Numbered from the stretch's first letter, positions 25,218-35,052 are shown. The stretch is DNA of 64,000 nt from Corynebacterium sp. SCR221107 (GCF_027886475.1 NZ_CP115670.1:744001-808000), one strand, 5' to 3'. Notes: generated by a model from the sequence alone, not told the origin. Program-made: numbers and translations.

Positions 25218-28200
25218 CTCATTTCCAAAGGTGTTTTGCTCAAACTGACTAAACCAGTCGTTCTCTGGCAACTCCTCCCGCGGGCGCGGCTCGTTGGCGG
25301 CCGCCGCAAGGTCTTCTCGAATATCACGAGAGACACCAGCAATATCCAACAGACTGGTATCTAGCCCCTCGATGGTCTGTTCCAGGGCAGGCACGGCCTC
25401 CTCGTTCTCCACGACTGGCTGAGACCAGGTCATCAGGCGCTCTCGGGTGTCTTTCAGCCACTGGGCAAGTTCAAGATCGCTGCCACGGGTCACTGGGGGT
25501 AATCCAGCAGGAATCGTGGCCTCGGAATCATTACCGTTACCGGGAATCACGATCTTGTTCTTGTTCACGCCCGCCTGGTCGAGCTGGTCGCGGATGCGCC
25601 ACGCAATCACAGCCCCTGCCTCATCAACCTCGCCGAGATTGAAGCAGGCAGACGCCATCAGATCACGCGGATCGAGCCCGTGGTCGATGCACTCCATCCA
25701 CGCAGTGCGAACCTTATTCATGCCGTCCGTGGTCAGCGTTGCGGCCGCGTCGGCATCGAGACGATCCCACCAACTGTCTAAGTTTCGGTCGATAAACGCA
25801 CCAATAGCCTGATCCCTACCGAAGCGGAACAACGCAGCCACGCGCTCGAAACTGTCGGCGTATTCCTCGGCTTCAGCGCGAATATCGGTAGCAGAGCGCT
25901 GCCGGGTATCCCGCTTTACCGCATGCTCGAACACGTCACGGGCAGTCAAGCCGGCCTTGTTTCCAGACGAGTGTTCGTGGCTCAGCTCGGCCATCTCGTC
26001 CAGGTGGCCATCTGTGACGGCGTAAACGCGGTTTTCTTTCTTACCTCGAGTAAGTGCGACATACAGACTTGCTCGGTCAGTCGAGGAATCAATTACCGCG
26101 TGGGTGGTGTCTACCGTGGCTCCCTGGGCACGATAGACAGTGGCCGCATATCCCAGATGTGTTTCCTTAGCGACGTAGTCGGCAGGTAGGGTCAGCATCT
26201 CACCACTGGCGGCATCCGCGACTAGAAGACTGCCGTCCTCGTTGATCTGTGCCACGTGGAACAACTGGCCGTTGATTACCCGATGGCCAGGCATAGACGG
26301 GTCAAACTCATTGGGAAAACGCTGGTTCTTGCGGGCAATTATCAGATCACCCACACCGCATACATCCCCGCGCGAGAGTCCGGCTTGTGCGGTTGAGTCA
26401 ACCTCACCCTGCTCGATTCGGTATTCACGGATCATCTCATTCATCGCGTCCACGTCGGCATTCGTCGACGCGACAACCAGAGACCGGCGGCCGCGTGCCG
26501 TGTCCGCAAGGTAGGCGTTGACGGCTTCGACGAGCATCTGCTCGCGTGTGCCCCCGTGCAGCCAGCCGCGGGCCTCGTAGAAGTCCACAGCGGACGCCTC
26601 ACCCGACCGCAACCCGATAGAGGCCTCGGCCTGCTCGGGGTCCTTGCCGTGCGAAAAGCGCATCACATCCGTGAGCTCAACCGCGTCGTTATAGCGACAC
26701 ATCGTGTCAAAAAGTCCACCAGTGCCCACAGCATCCAACTGCTGAGGGTCACCAATCACGCGCACGATAGCGCCGGTTGCCTCCGCAATTTCGACCAACG
26801 CAGCGAGGTTGTCAGTCGTAGCCATGCCCGCCTCATCAACCAACAGCATGTCGCCTGGGTTGATCTCCAACGGCAGCGCAGACACATCACCAGCAGTCAC
26901 TGCGTCACCACGGCCCCGCCACGAATACGTCAACGTATCAATGGTATGAGCCGGAATAGACAGCTCCTCGGACAACACCGAAGCAGCCGCAGCAGACGGC
27001 GCAAGACCAATCACGTTATGCCCCTGCTGCGTCCAAACATCAGCCACAATCTGCATCGAAGTCGTCTTGCCCGTACCAGCCGGACCAACACCACAGGCGA
27101 CCAAAGTTCCCGATTGCAGAAGGTGGCGAGCAAGCGCAACCTGGCCCTCGTTGAGCTCAAAACCGTGTGCATCCTCGAACCTTGAAACAGCATCAAAGAC
27201 CGCCGGAGAATCAGCGAAAACGGCCACTGGTTCCTCAACAGCGTGAAGAACGTAGTCTTCCTGGGCGAGGATCTTCTCAGTGGTGTACTTGGAAAAACCG
27301 ATATGACGGTCAACCGCCACACCGTCTTCCTGATGCAGAGCCTGAGGCAGTTGCTGCGGCTCAAACTCGGTTAGATCAACCAGATGTTTGTCGATAATGC
27401 GCTCGGTCAACAACTCAAACGCGCGCGCCGCCTCGGCAGAATCGGCGAACACAAAACCCTTCAACAACGTGCCAACCGCTGCCGTGACATGGTGCCTAGC
27501 GAAGTACGAGCGCTTTTGCACCATGCGATCAATGACCGCCAAACAACGCTCATCCAGTGCCTTCTCGTCGATGCTTCCATCGGTGAAGAAACGTGGTCGT
27601 TGATCTGGTTCCTTGCCCCGAGAAACACGATAAACGGCGGCCAAAAGATCATTCCCGTCGTCCAAACGAAGAACATCCTTAACCCAGTTCTCGCGCAACG
27701 TCTCCAAAGATTCGGCCGGTTTTTTCGCGTCACGAGTATCCAAAATGGCTGCCTGCCACAGTGCATCCTGCGCTCGCTTATCAGGCTGGTGGCCGTGCTT
27801 TTCAACGTAATCAGAACGCAGCTTGTCAAAGACCGGGCGTGCCATTGCTCGTCGCTTAGAAAACTCATCAATCAACTTTTGAGGAACTCCTGCAACCTCC
27901 CACACCGGCTCCTTGCCCGCTTCCCGCGCAATCGGGACGAAAGACAGACCCATCTTCCGAGTCAGAGTCTCTTGCAATACTGCGTCATACCGAGCCGATA
28001 ATGTCTGATTGTTCTTGAACAACGCGCGCGAGTCCAAGGTTCGCCACTTTCCGTCTGGCCCCTGTACCTTATTCGCCACAAGCACGTGCGAATGCAGGTC
28101 AGGATCACCAGCTCGGGTGTCAAAGTGCGTGAACTCCGCCGCAATCAAACCGCGAGTCTTTACCTGGGCAAGACCCCCAGCACCCAGACGAGTCCGAACA

Positions 28201-28874
28201 ACATTTTCCTCCGCCCACGCCAAAACTTCGGCCACAGCCTCATGATGACAGGCAGCAATCTTGCTCGCGGTTTTCTCATCACTTAGCGCCCACAACACCG
28301 ACACACTTTTAGTGGGGGAGAAGGTGAAATCGAAGCCAGCGACCGCCTGAGTAACCTCGGCGCGCTGCTTGTTCACCCAATCAATCACGTCGCGATCTGG
28401 GGCATTAATGTACCCGGTGGCCTCGACATAGTATTCACGACCGATGGAAATGGCAAGCTCCATGCGTTCGTCCTCGGTCAACAAACGACCGGTCGATTTG
28501 ACCACACCGCGCTCGGCATCGCGCAAAGCATCCAACACAGGGATCTGATTGGTATAGACCGGAAACTTCCCGCCAAGCTTGCATTCTTCGAGTGTTTTTC
28601 CCGATTCCAGGAGCGCGTGGGTATCGGGATGGTAACCCAAACCGTAGAGCGCTTCCATCTGCTCGGCCTCGATATGAGCGCCAACTTCGATCACACTTGA
28701 GTTGAGGCCTTCGAGGCCGGCACCGATCCAACGACCTGGGGGAGTCCCCTTCGCCTGATAATAATTGGCCAGCTTCCCGGCCTCGGTCGACTCGTCGTAG
28801 GCATCGTTCGTCGCCACAGAGCGCAGCAGGTACTGGTACCCGCTGCCTGCGTGAACGGCGCGAAACGACATCAT
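25212..28874 (-). CDS. MobF relaxase-helicase (TraA/TrwC type)
   Basis: 1220 residues. The N-terminal relaxase domain has tyrosines near residues 13-15 (GSGYQYLL), the TrwC block FTFSPTKSVSVLWAL and the three-histidine metal site HFDTRAGDPDLHSH at about 255. A RecD2-like helicase follows: Walker A GPAGTGKTTS at about 598, motif II LVDEAGM, motif III GDPQQLDAVG and motif VI LYVALTRGKK. The enzyme nicks oriT, stays on the 5' end and unwinds the strand for transfer. Complete by all motifs. Divergent from a coiled-coil gene, with the candidate oriT between. Confidence 0.93.
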   Translation of the reverse strand: MMSFRAVHAGSGYQYLLRSVATNDAYDESTEAGKLANYYQAKGTPPGRWIGAGLEGLNSSVIEVGAHIEAEQMEALYGLGYHPDTHALLESGKTLEECKLGGKFPVYTNQIPVLDALRDAERGVVKSTGRLLTEDERMELAISIGREYYVEATGYINAPDRDVIDWVNKQRAEVTQAVAGFDFTFSPTKSVSVLWALSDEKTASKIAACHHEAVAEVLAWAEENVVRTRLGAGGLAQVKTRGLIAAEFTHFDTRAGDPDLHSHVLVANKVQGPDGKWRTLDSRALFKNNQTLSARYDAVLQETLTRKMGLSFVPIAREAGKEPVWEVAGVPQKLIDEFSKRRAMARPVFDKLRSDYVEKHGHQPDKRAQDALWQAAILDTRDAKKPAESLETLRENWVKDVLRLDDGNDLLAAVYRVSRGKEPDQRPRFFTDGSIDEKALDERCLAVIDRMVQKRSYFARHHVTAAVGTLLKGFVFADSAEAARAFELLTERIIDKHLVDLTEFEPQQLPQALHQEDGVAVDRHIGFSKYTTEKILAQEDYVLHAVEEPVAVFADSPAVFDAVSRFEDAHGFELNEGQVALARHLLQSGTLVACGVGPAGTGKTTSMQIVADVWTQQGHNVIGLAPSAAAASVLSEELSIPAHTIDTLTYSWRGRGDAVTAGDVSALPLEINPGDMLLVDEAGMATTDNLAALVEIAEATGAIVRVIGDPQQLDAVGTGGLFDTMCRYNDAVELTDVMRFSHGKDPEQAEASIGLRSGEASAVDFYEARGWLHGGTREQMLVEAVNAYLADTARGRRSLVVASTNADVDAMNEMIREYRIEQGEVDSTAQAGLSRGDVCGVGDLIIARKNQRFPNEFDPSMPGHRVINGQLFHVAQINEDGSLLVADAASGEMLTLPADYVAKETHLGYAATVYRAQGATVDTTHAVIDSSTDRASLYVALTRGKKENRVYAVTDGHLDEMAELSHEHSSGNKAGLTARDVFEHAVKRDTRQRSATDIRAEAEEYADSFERVAALFRFGRDQAIGAFIDRNLDSWWDRLDADAAATLTTDGMNKVRTAWMECIDHGLDPRDLMASACFNLGEVDEAGAVIAWRIRDQLDQAGVNKNKIVIPGNGNDSEATIPAGLPPVTRGSDLELAQWLKDTRERLMTWSQPVVENEEAVPALEQTIEGLDTSLLDIAGVSRDIREDLAAAANEPRPREELPENDWFSQFEQNTFGNEL

Positions 28875-28957
28875 AAATCCCGATTCTAGCGCAGCAAAAC
28901 CCCAATCTCACTAAGAGTGCCTACTGTGTGTGGCAGTTTGAGCGGCGCAGGCGCGAT

Positions 28958-28982
28958 GAGGGCCTAGTGAAGCTAGGCCCTC
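28958..28982. other. Candidate oriT hairpin
   Basis: GAGGGCCTAG and CTAGGCCCTC form a perfect 10-bp inverted repeat with a 5-base loop. It stands in the 126-base gap between the divergent relaxase and accessory gene, the usual place for oriT in MobF elements. Confidence 0.5.
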
Positions 28983-29000
28983 GGCATTTAGGTTTGGGGT

Positions 29001-29411
29001 ATGGCAAAAAGAACAACGAAACGCCAACAAGCACGAGAGCTAGCAATGATGGCGCTTGCAGAACGTCTGGCAAATCAAGAAAAGGTCAAAGCCGCCACCC
29101 AGCGCGCGTTCCTCGCACAAACGGAGCTCGAAGCCGTCCGCGCCCGATTCGCAGCCGCCGTCCAAGAACTCGACCAGCTCGGCGAAGCACACACCTGGCT
29201 GCGGGAGTCCTTCGGACTCACAGCTTCCGAACTTCGCCAGCTGCTCGCTCTCGACACTGACGGCATCCACGACGAGGACGACGACAAAGAACAGCTCGAC
29301 GGCGAACAAGACACCACCACCTCCGATACCACCAATAATGAAGAAGGAGAGGACAACCGAGACGACCAGGAGCGCGACGGCCAAAACTCCCACGCCCCCG
29401 ACAACTCCTAG
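29001..29411 (+). CDS. Coiled-coil accessory protein next to relaxase
   Basis: 136 residues. Residues 5-75 are a basic then amphipathic helix rich in Lys, Ala, Gln and Glu, likely a coiled coil. The C-terminal 50 residues are very acidic (Asp/Glu/Asn). The position, divergent from a MobF relaxase across the candidate oriT, is that of small relaxosome accessory proteins, but no DNA-binding motif is evident. The acidic tail could imitate DNA. Confidence 0.55.
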   Translation: MAKRTTKRQQARELAMMALAERLANQEKVKAATQRAFLAQTELEAVRARFAAAVQELDQLGEAHTWLRESFGLTASELRQLLALDTDGIHDEDDDKEQLDGEQDTTTSDTTNNEEGEDNRDDQERDGQNSHAPDNS

Positions 29412-29641
29412 CGACGCGACAAGTACGACAAAAACTAGGCAGACAGAACTTTCCCTCTCAACCACCGCCTACCCGCGGCCGCCTCGCACATCTACGAAGC
29501 GGCCACCACTTATTCAACAAACAAGAGCGAGAAGATCCGACACCCACTTCTCGATATGGTTCACAAATAGATGGGGTTTTGGCGAAAGAAGAGTAGACCC
29601 ACTAATACAATCCAGATAAAAATCAAATGCAAGGAAGATTA

Positions 29642-31642
29642 GTGGGAAACGAAAAAGCGACTGACCAATTCGTCCGTGACATGTTGCGTGAGATCGGATT
29701 CACGCGACCTTGGGAACAAGACGGAGGTCCTCAGTGGAAACGCGACGCACTAAAGGGCGCATCGAAGACAGCGTCAGGTAAAGGCGAAGGAAAACCTGAA
29801 TTCGTCATTGTTTCCGATGACTTCATTGTCGTTATTGAAGACAAGAAGTCCGTGCAAGAAACTCGGTTCCTCGTAGACGGTGTTCCAACGGAGGACTTTC
29901 CGTACAGAGCCGACTACGCGCTGAATGGTGCAATTCACTACGCAAAGGCAATGCTCAAAAATGGCGTGCCAAACGTCAAAGGCATCTTTGCCGTGGGAAT
30001 CGGGGGAGGCGAGGTACACCATGAGATCGCAGTGAGTTATGTTGCACCTGGGGTGACCAAGCACCTCGACGACCTCGACAATCTGGATGTGTTCTCCGAG
30101 GACGAGATCGGGGAATACTATTCCGTCCAGGTATTAGGACAACGTCCCCGAGCGGAGGTTCAACTCGATGATGTTCGAGCAGCAGCAGAACGCCTTCACG
30201 AGGGGATGCGAAATTACGGCTCTGTCGAAAATGACCGCAAGGCACCGCTGGTCTCGGCGATCCTTCTCGCACTCCAGAATCCGTACTTCCATCTCGACCA
30301 GCTCAAGAGCATTACACCTGGCAACAATTATCAAGTGTGGGACGGGCGCATCATCTACGATGCCGCCGAGCAGTACATGAAGGGCGAAGCCCTCATGCCT
30401 CAAGCAAAGGTCGGCACGCTTCTTGACCAGTTTGCCTTCATCAAGAACGCACCGCAGCTCAATCGCTCTCACCATGATCTCGGAGAGTCACCTCTAAAAT
30501 GGATGACCCGCATTCTGGAGAACGAGGTGCTACACATTGTCACAGATCCCTCAATGACTGCCCTCGATGTGCTCGGTAACTTCTATCACGAGTTCATCTC
30601 CTACGGTGGTGGTGACGGATCCGGCCTCGGTATTGTCCTCACCCCTGAGCACATCACCACACTGATGGCTGAGCTGATTGATGTTAACGCGACCGATTAC
30701 GTTCTGGACCCCACTGCGGGCACCGCATCGTTCCTTATTGCAGCCATGCATCGGATGTTCACCGACGCGGGTAACAACGATGCCATGCGCGAGGACATCC
30801 GCAAGAACCGCCTTTTTGGTATCGAACTTCAGGACAAACTGTTTGCTATCGGCACAACGAACATGATCCTTCGAGGCGATGGCAAGGCAAACTTCCGTCG
30901 TGATTCGATCTTCGAAGCGCCTCTCAGCGAAATGCGCGGCGACCGCAAGCTCCCCGACGGCTCATGGAAAATGGGACATGGATTCACCAAAGTTCTCCTT
31001 AACCCGCCATACTCGCAGTCCAAGGACAAAAACACACGTAACCTTTCTGAACTTGCGTTCATCGAGCAAGCTCTGAGGTTCCTCAATCCCGGAGGCAAGC
31101 TTGCCGCGATTGTGCCCCAGTCCGCAATGGTCGGCAAGACAAAGGAGGACAAAGCGCGCAAACGCTACATTCTGGAGCACAACACGCTTGAAACCGTTAT
31201 CACGATGAACCCGATGACGTTCACCAACTCTGGCCACACGCCACACACAGTGATTGTCATCTTCACGGCAGGACGCAAGCACCCTGTAGATCACAAGGTC
31301 CGTTTCATCAACTTCGAGAAGGATGGCTGGGTGGTTGCTCCGCATCGTGGTCTCGTGGACGATGGCACCGTCGCCTCACGCCGTAAGCACCTCGTCGAGG
31401 TACTGCGCGGAGACGCACAGGACGACACGAGCTTCATCGTGCGCTCCGAGGTCACCGCCGAGGACGAATGGCAGCACAGCTACTTCTACTTCAACGACGT
31501 GCCACCCACCTACGAGGACTTCCTCGCCACCGTCGCGGACTACGTGACCTGGCAGGTGGACATGCACACGCACGGCCTCGGTGACCTCATCACCCCGGCA
31601 GCCCCCACTGCACCTGTGGCAGACGAGGAGGCAGACGCATGA
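29642..31642 (+). CDS. Fused restriction endonuclease-methyltransferase, BcgI-like A subunit
   Basis: About 666 residues. Residues about 40-80 carry a PD-(D/E)xK-like nuclease site (EFVIVSDDFIVVIEDKKS). After a helical spacer comes a gamma-type N6-adenine methyltransferase with SAM motif LDPTAGTASFLIAAM and catalytic NPPYSQS. The next gene encodes a specificity subunit. Nuclease plus methylase in one chain with a separate S subunit is the design of type IIB enzymes such as BcgI, which cut on both sides of their site. I prefer GTG 29642 because AAGGAAG lies just before it; an ATG at 29627 has no ribosome-binding site. Stop overlaps the next start. Confidence 0.82.
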   Translation: MGNEKATDQFVRDMLREIGFTRPWEQDGGPQWKRDALKGASKTASGKGEGKPEFVIVSDDFIVVIEDKKSVQETRFLVDGVPTEDFPYRADYALNGAIHYAKAMLKNGVPNVKGIFAVGIGGGEVHHEIAVSYVAPGVTKHLDDLDNLDVFSEDEIGEYYSVQVLGQRPRAEVQLDDVRAAAERLHEGMRNYGSVENDRKAPLVSAILLALQNPYFHLDQLKSITPGNNYQVWDGRIIYDAAEQYMKGEALMPQAKVGTLLDQFAFIKNAPQLNRSHHDLGESPLKWMTRILENEVLHIVTDPSMTALDVLGNFYHEFISYGGGDGSGLGIVLTPEHITTLMAELIDVNATDYVLDPTAGTASFLIAAMHRMFTDAGNNDAMREDIRKNRLFGIELQDKLFAIGTTNMILRGDGKANFRRDSIFEAPLSEMRGDRKLPDGSWKMGHGFTKVLLNPPYSQSKDKNTRNLSELAFIEQALRFLNPGGKLAAIVPQSAMVGKTKEDKARKRYILEHNTLETVITMNPMTFTNSGHTPHTVIVIFTAGRKHPVDHKVRFINFEKDGWVVAPHRGLVDDGTVASRRKHLVEVLRGDAQDDTSFIVRSEVTAEDEWQHSYFYFNDVPPTYEDFLATVADYVTWQVDMHTHGLGDLITPAAPTAPVADEEADA

Positions 31643-32709
31643 GCGTGCTCGACACCCTCGACTTCCAACCGATGCTCATCACCGACGTGTTCGAGTCGAT
31701 GGCACCTGCTGGCAAGTGGTTCGATCTGACAAAGGCAAAGCGTAATGGCGCTCTTGTCTCGCCGTACGTCGCACGTTCAGGAGGTGGAAACGGGATCGGG
31801 GCATTCTTGCCAGATCAAGGCTTCAAAGCCCCAAATGCAGGAAACGCCATCACTATCGGTGTCTCGACATCGACCGTCTTCTACCAACCCGTGAGCTTCT
31901 ACACGAGCAAAGAGATTCAGGTTCTCCGGCACCCGCGCCTCACATCAGTAAATGCGCCCGTACTCGTTGCGTTGCTCCGAGAGCAGATGATGAAGTTCCA
32001 ATGGGGAAACGGAGCGTCAATCGCGCGTCTTCAAGCCACGCCCATTATGGTTCCGGTCATCACCCACACAGACGGCACTGTCGAGGTCGACTGGGACGGC
32101 ATGGACCTACTAGGGGCAGAATTGCTCGACGAAGTTGTCTCTCTCACACACAACGCCCGCCTGACTGACTCACCTGATGACGACACCTTCCCGGAGCTGA
32201 ACTTCGAGCCCATGCCTATTACGGACGTGTTCACTTCTTATCGCCAAGCTCCGGCGTGGCTCAACACGAATCAAGTCCAAAACGGAGAACCTCGGTATCC
32301 ACATGTCACGAACACGGCCCGGCGAAACAGCGTCGCTGCATTCATTTCTAGGCAAGGACAACGACCTAACCCTGGGAATGCGATCACCGTCGGCATTGAC
32401 ACGCAAGTAGTTTCATACCAACCTGTTCCGTTTTACGGCGCAACCAAAGTCTTCGAGCTCAGAGCACCAGAGCTCAATGAGAACAATGCGTTCGTTCTAG
32501 TGACAAGCCTAAAACAGGCCATTTCGAAGTTTTCCTGGGGACACAAGGCAAGTTCTGCACGCCTGCAAGCGACGCGAATCATGGTTGCCACAACTACCGA
32601 TACATTTGGGAAAACGGTTGTTGACTGGGAAGGGATGACCCGATACGGTCGCGTGTTACGCACGAATGTCGGAAATATGTTTGAGCAAGTGCTTGAGCAT
32701 GACTCATGA
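31639..32709 (+). CDS. Specificity subunit with two target-recognition domains
   Basis: 356 residues made of two related halves. DFQPMLITDVFESMAPAGKWF at the start matches NFEPMPITDVFTSYRQAPAWL at about residue 185, and each half ends with a (F)xWGxxASxARLQATxIMV segment. Each half is one target-recognition domain that reads half of a bipartite site. This is the BcgB-like partner of the preceding fused nuclease-methylase; the ATGA overlap suggests coupled translation. The two halves differ enough that the recognised site is probably asymmetric. Confidence 0.8.
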   Translation: MSVLDTLDFQPMLITDVFESMAPAGKWFDLTKAKRNGALVSPYVARSGGGNGIGAFLPDQGFKAPNAGNAITIGVSTSTVFYQPVSFYTSKEIQVLRHPRLTSVNAPVLVALLREQMMKFQWGNGASIARLQATPIMVPVITHTDGTVEVDWDGMDLLGAELLDEVVSLTHNARLTDSPDDDTFPELNFEPMPITDVFTSYRQAPAWLNTNQVQNGEPRYPHVTNTARRNSVAAFISRQGQRPNPGNAITVGIDTQVVSYQPVPFYGATKVFELRAPELNENNAFVLVTSLKQAISKFSWGHKASSARLQATRIMVATTTDTFGKTVVDWEGMTRYGRVLRTNVGNMFEQVLEHDS

Positions 32710-32849
32710 GAATGCGCGGGGACTAGGTTAGTAGGGGATGCGTCGCGCTCGCCAGTTTTTTGAATCAAAGCTTATTGGTTGAAAGCAATGGACTCCTGGG
32801 AGGAGGGCGATCGAAAGCGCTTTGGTTGTCAGGGGTCGGAATCGCCTAT
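32710..32849. other. Short gap without a recognisable gene
   Basis: 140 bases between convergent genes. I see no gene, promoter or clear hairpin in it. Confidence 0.5.
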
Positions 32850-33146
32850 TTACCCCACTGGTTCAGGAGTATTCGCGATGGAATACATGTGATCAAGCAC
32901 ATCACTAGGTGAGTCCACGAGTTGCGGCGTAGCCGGTGGGGCCTGCATGTCCTTTTCGAATTGGTTGGCTGTGCCTGCGAGCACGCCACCGAGCGCAGCC
33001 ACAACCGTCAGCGAGATCGCAAGACCAGCAATCGGCAGAATGCTTAAGAGCGGGCCTGCGATAATACCGCTCTCGCGCACCTTGGCAAACAGGATGCCCG
33101 CTGCACCCAGCCAGAAGATGTATCCCAAGATGTTCAGGAAGGTCAT
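32850..33146 (-). CDS. Small membrane protein co-transcribed with resolvase
   Basis: 98 residues with two membrane spans (about 5-22 and 33-58) and a polar C-terminus with NQFEKDMQAPPATP. It overlaps the stop of the resolvase upstream by 4 bases, so the two are one unit. No function recognised. Confidence 0.55.
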   Translation of the reverse strand: MTFLNILGYIFWLGAAGILFAKVRESGIIAGPLLSILPIAGLAISLTVVAALGGVLAGTANQFEKDMQAPPATPQLVDSPSDVLDHMYSIANTPEPVG

Positions 33147-33739
33147 GTGGTCGCCTCTTTCTGTAGTTCGCGGTAAATGGTGCTGCGGCTTACACCGAAT
33201 GCTTTGGCTAATTCGGTTGGTCGAGCGCCGGCCTTTACTTGCTCTCGGATCTCGTTGGCCTGTTCCCGGGTAAGCACCCGTTGCCGGCCTTTGTATCTCC
33301 CAGCTTTCTTTGCCAGGGCGATGCCCTCGGCCTGGCGCTCGTGGATGATGGCTCGCTCGAACTCTGCAAAGGATCCCAGCACTCCCAACAGCAGAGTAGA
33401 CCGTGGGTCCGACACGCCTGGGGCAAAAGTCAGTCCCTCGCTTAAGAATTCGACGGATGCTCCTTTGCCGGTGATCTCGTCGATCAACCCACGAAGATCC
33501 ACCAGCGAGCGCGCGAGTCGGTCAATCGATGCCACTTTGAGCCTGTCCCCGTCTCGCAGGTACGCGATGCAGGCTTCAAGGCTAGGGCGCGTGGCTCGGC
33601 TGCGCGCTGAGAGCTCGTCGACGAACTCTCGGTCGACTGGACCGATGGTCTCGCGCTGGCGGGCGAGATTCTGCTCGGCAGACGAGACCCGAATGTAAGA
33701 AACGGTTTGTCCGGCCACTCTACCTCCAATATGTGTCAC
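33143..33739 (-). CDS. Serine recombinase (resolvase/invertase family)
   Basis: 198 residues, normal length. The catalytic serine lies in YIRVSSAEQN (about residue 18). The conserved VASIDRLARSLVDL and GSFAEFERAIIHERQAEGI follow, and the C-terminal HTH is RPTELAKAFGVSRSTIYREL. The protein appears intact. It could resolve multimers of the excised element or invert a segment; no res site was identified. A related gene is at 45413 and a broken one at 51315. Confidence 0.88.
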   Translation of the reverse strand: MTHIGGRVAGQTVSYIRVSSAEQNLARQRETIGPVDREFVDELSARSRATRPSLEACIAYLRDGDRLKVASIDRLARSLVDLRGLIDEITGKGASVEFLSEGLTFAPGVSDPRSTLLLGVLGSFAEFERAIIHERQAEGIALAKKAGRYKGRQRVLTREQANEIREQVKAGARPTELAKAFGVSRSTIYRELQKEATT

Positions 33740-33951
33740 TAAGTCATTGGATTTAATGGGAAGTGTATCAAAAGTCGATGCCGAGACTCTGTGGAACAGT
33801 TGGTTCGATGTAATACCCGTTGTTTCAATAGGGTATACTCTATTTGGAATTTAGGTCAGTACTTCGAAATTCTTCTTGCGAGACTTGATTGGACGACTGT
33901 AAGACGGTATCGTAATTCGTAGGACGTTAATACAAACGAAGGGTGTTTTCA

Positions 33952-34704
33952 TTGAAGTCAATAACTGTCCGAGTATCTGATGATCTTCGAGACCTCATAG
34001 CTAAGGACGCTGAAGTGAGGGGTCGTACCCTAAGCGACCACGTACGGCAGCTCCTCGAGGCCCATGCGGGCCAGATTGATCCCATTGGCGACAGGGCGAA
34101 GGGTAGTGTGGAAATCGATCTCACTCTGGCCGAGCGTAAAATTATCATCTTGGCACATCAAGCCGTATTGGCTGCTAAAGGTGACCTTCCTGAAGAAATG
34201 TACGATAAGGAATCGCTCCAACGATCCGTAAAAGCGTTACAAAATGGATACGAAGGTGAGTTTTCAAGAATCTTTGGCGATGTCGTCCACGGCCTGAGTT
34301 TGAACGAGTGTGAACTCGTCTGGGACATCCTTGATATGTTTAGAGTGATCAACGGCAGTGTACAGAAAATGGGCGACGACGGCTGGCAGAGTATCAATGT
34401 CGAAGATGCCGACTTTTGGGGAACTTTTAGGGGCTTCGACTTTCAGCACAAACTTGAGGGACGGCTCGCTGGATATGTTGAGTACTTAGTGAATTCAGGG
34501 CGCTGGTTAGAGCAACAGTCGGTAGTAGATCACGATGGAGGCAACTCGCACACTGAAATGCTGCCCACCTATCAGGCCATGCTGGCACGGTTCAAGCCCG
34601 TGTGGCGGGAGGCCATCAGTCGAGGCCGTCGACCTCACCTTAGCGCGGAAGAGATCGGGAATGTGCTGTTGGCTGCTCCCGGAGCACGCCTAAAGAAGAA
34701 GTAA
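33952..34704 (+). CDS. YfbU-like protein with N-terminal ribbon-helix-helix
   Basis: About 250 residues. The N-terminus (about 1-40) is a ribbon-helix-helix domain (SITVRVSDDLRDLI, GRTLSDHVRQLLEAH). The rest is a YfbU domain: LAERKIIILAHQAV, VWDILDMFRVING, FRGFDFQHKLEGRLAGYVEYLV. YfbU occurs in E. coli and has been linked to cell death under stress, but its action is unknown. I start at TTG 33952, which has GAAGGG 8 bases upstream; GTG 33943 would overlap that site. It lies between the resolvase and the Abi locus, in the defence-rich part of the element. Confidence 0.75.
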   Translation: MKSITVRVSDDLRDLIAKDAEVRGRTLSDHVRQLLEAHAGQIDPIGDRAKGSVEIDLTLAERKIIILAHQAVLAAKGDLPEEMYDKESLQRSVKALQNGYEGEFSRIFGDVVHGLSLNECELVWDILDMFRVINGSVQKMGDDGWQSINVEDADFWGTFRGFDFQHKLEGRLAGYVEYLVNSGRWLEQQSVVDHDGGNSHTEMLPTYQAMLARFKPVWREAISRGRRPHLSAEEIGNVLLAAPGARLKKK

Positions 34705-34768
34705 ACACGGACAAGGATGTCTGAGCGAGATACGCGGGTCATCCCGCCATACCCTGTGTTAAAATGCA

Positions 34769-34827
34769 ACGACCCCGGACATAGGGCCCGGGGTCGTGAG
34801 GTAAGGTGCATCGATCTTCATCGATGC
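34769..34827 (+). ncRNA. Structured RNA candidate upstream of the Abi gene
   Basis: Two perfect hairpins stand within 60 bases. ACGACCCCGG (34769-34778) pairs with CCGGGGTCGT (34788-34797), a 10-bp stem and 9-base loop. GCATCGAT (34808-34815) pairs with ATCGATGC (34820-34827), an 8-bp stem and CTTC loop. The Abi start is 29 bases further on. abiF-type genes are known to have an associated structured RNA just upstream (abiF RNA motif), which this matches in position; I cannot test the match itself. Confidence 0.55.
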
Positions 34828-34856
34828 TGACCACGATAAGGATAGCATCAACATCA

Positions 34857-35012
34857 ATGAGAGTCAAAGATGAACTAGACGCCATGCTCGGAGCGGCTCG
34901 CTTCGAGAAGTACTATACGACCGCAGGCGAAGACGTAGAGAAAGCGGTACAGTTGTACCGTTGGAATACCCGCTTGGCAGGCGCTTTGCACTCTCAGATC
35001 TCCTACTTTGAG
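34857..35012 (+). pseudogene. Abi family protein, 5' part (split by IS3)
   Basis: The first 52 codons of an Abi-like gene, ending QISYFE, are cut by an IS3-family element. Removing the IS with one copy of its GAG target duplication joins QISYFE to ILTRNAMNIAL in frame and gives an uninterrupted protein of about 239 residues. The 5' part still has its upstream RNA candidate but can only make a fragment. Confidence 0.8.
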
Positions 35013-35052
35013 TGAATCGGCCTGAGTTTTTCGGAGACTACGGGTAAAAGCC

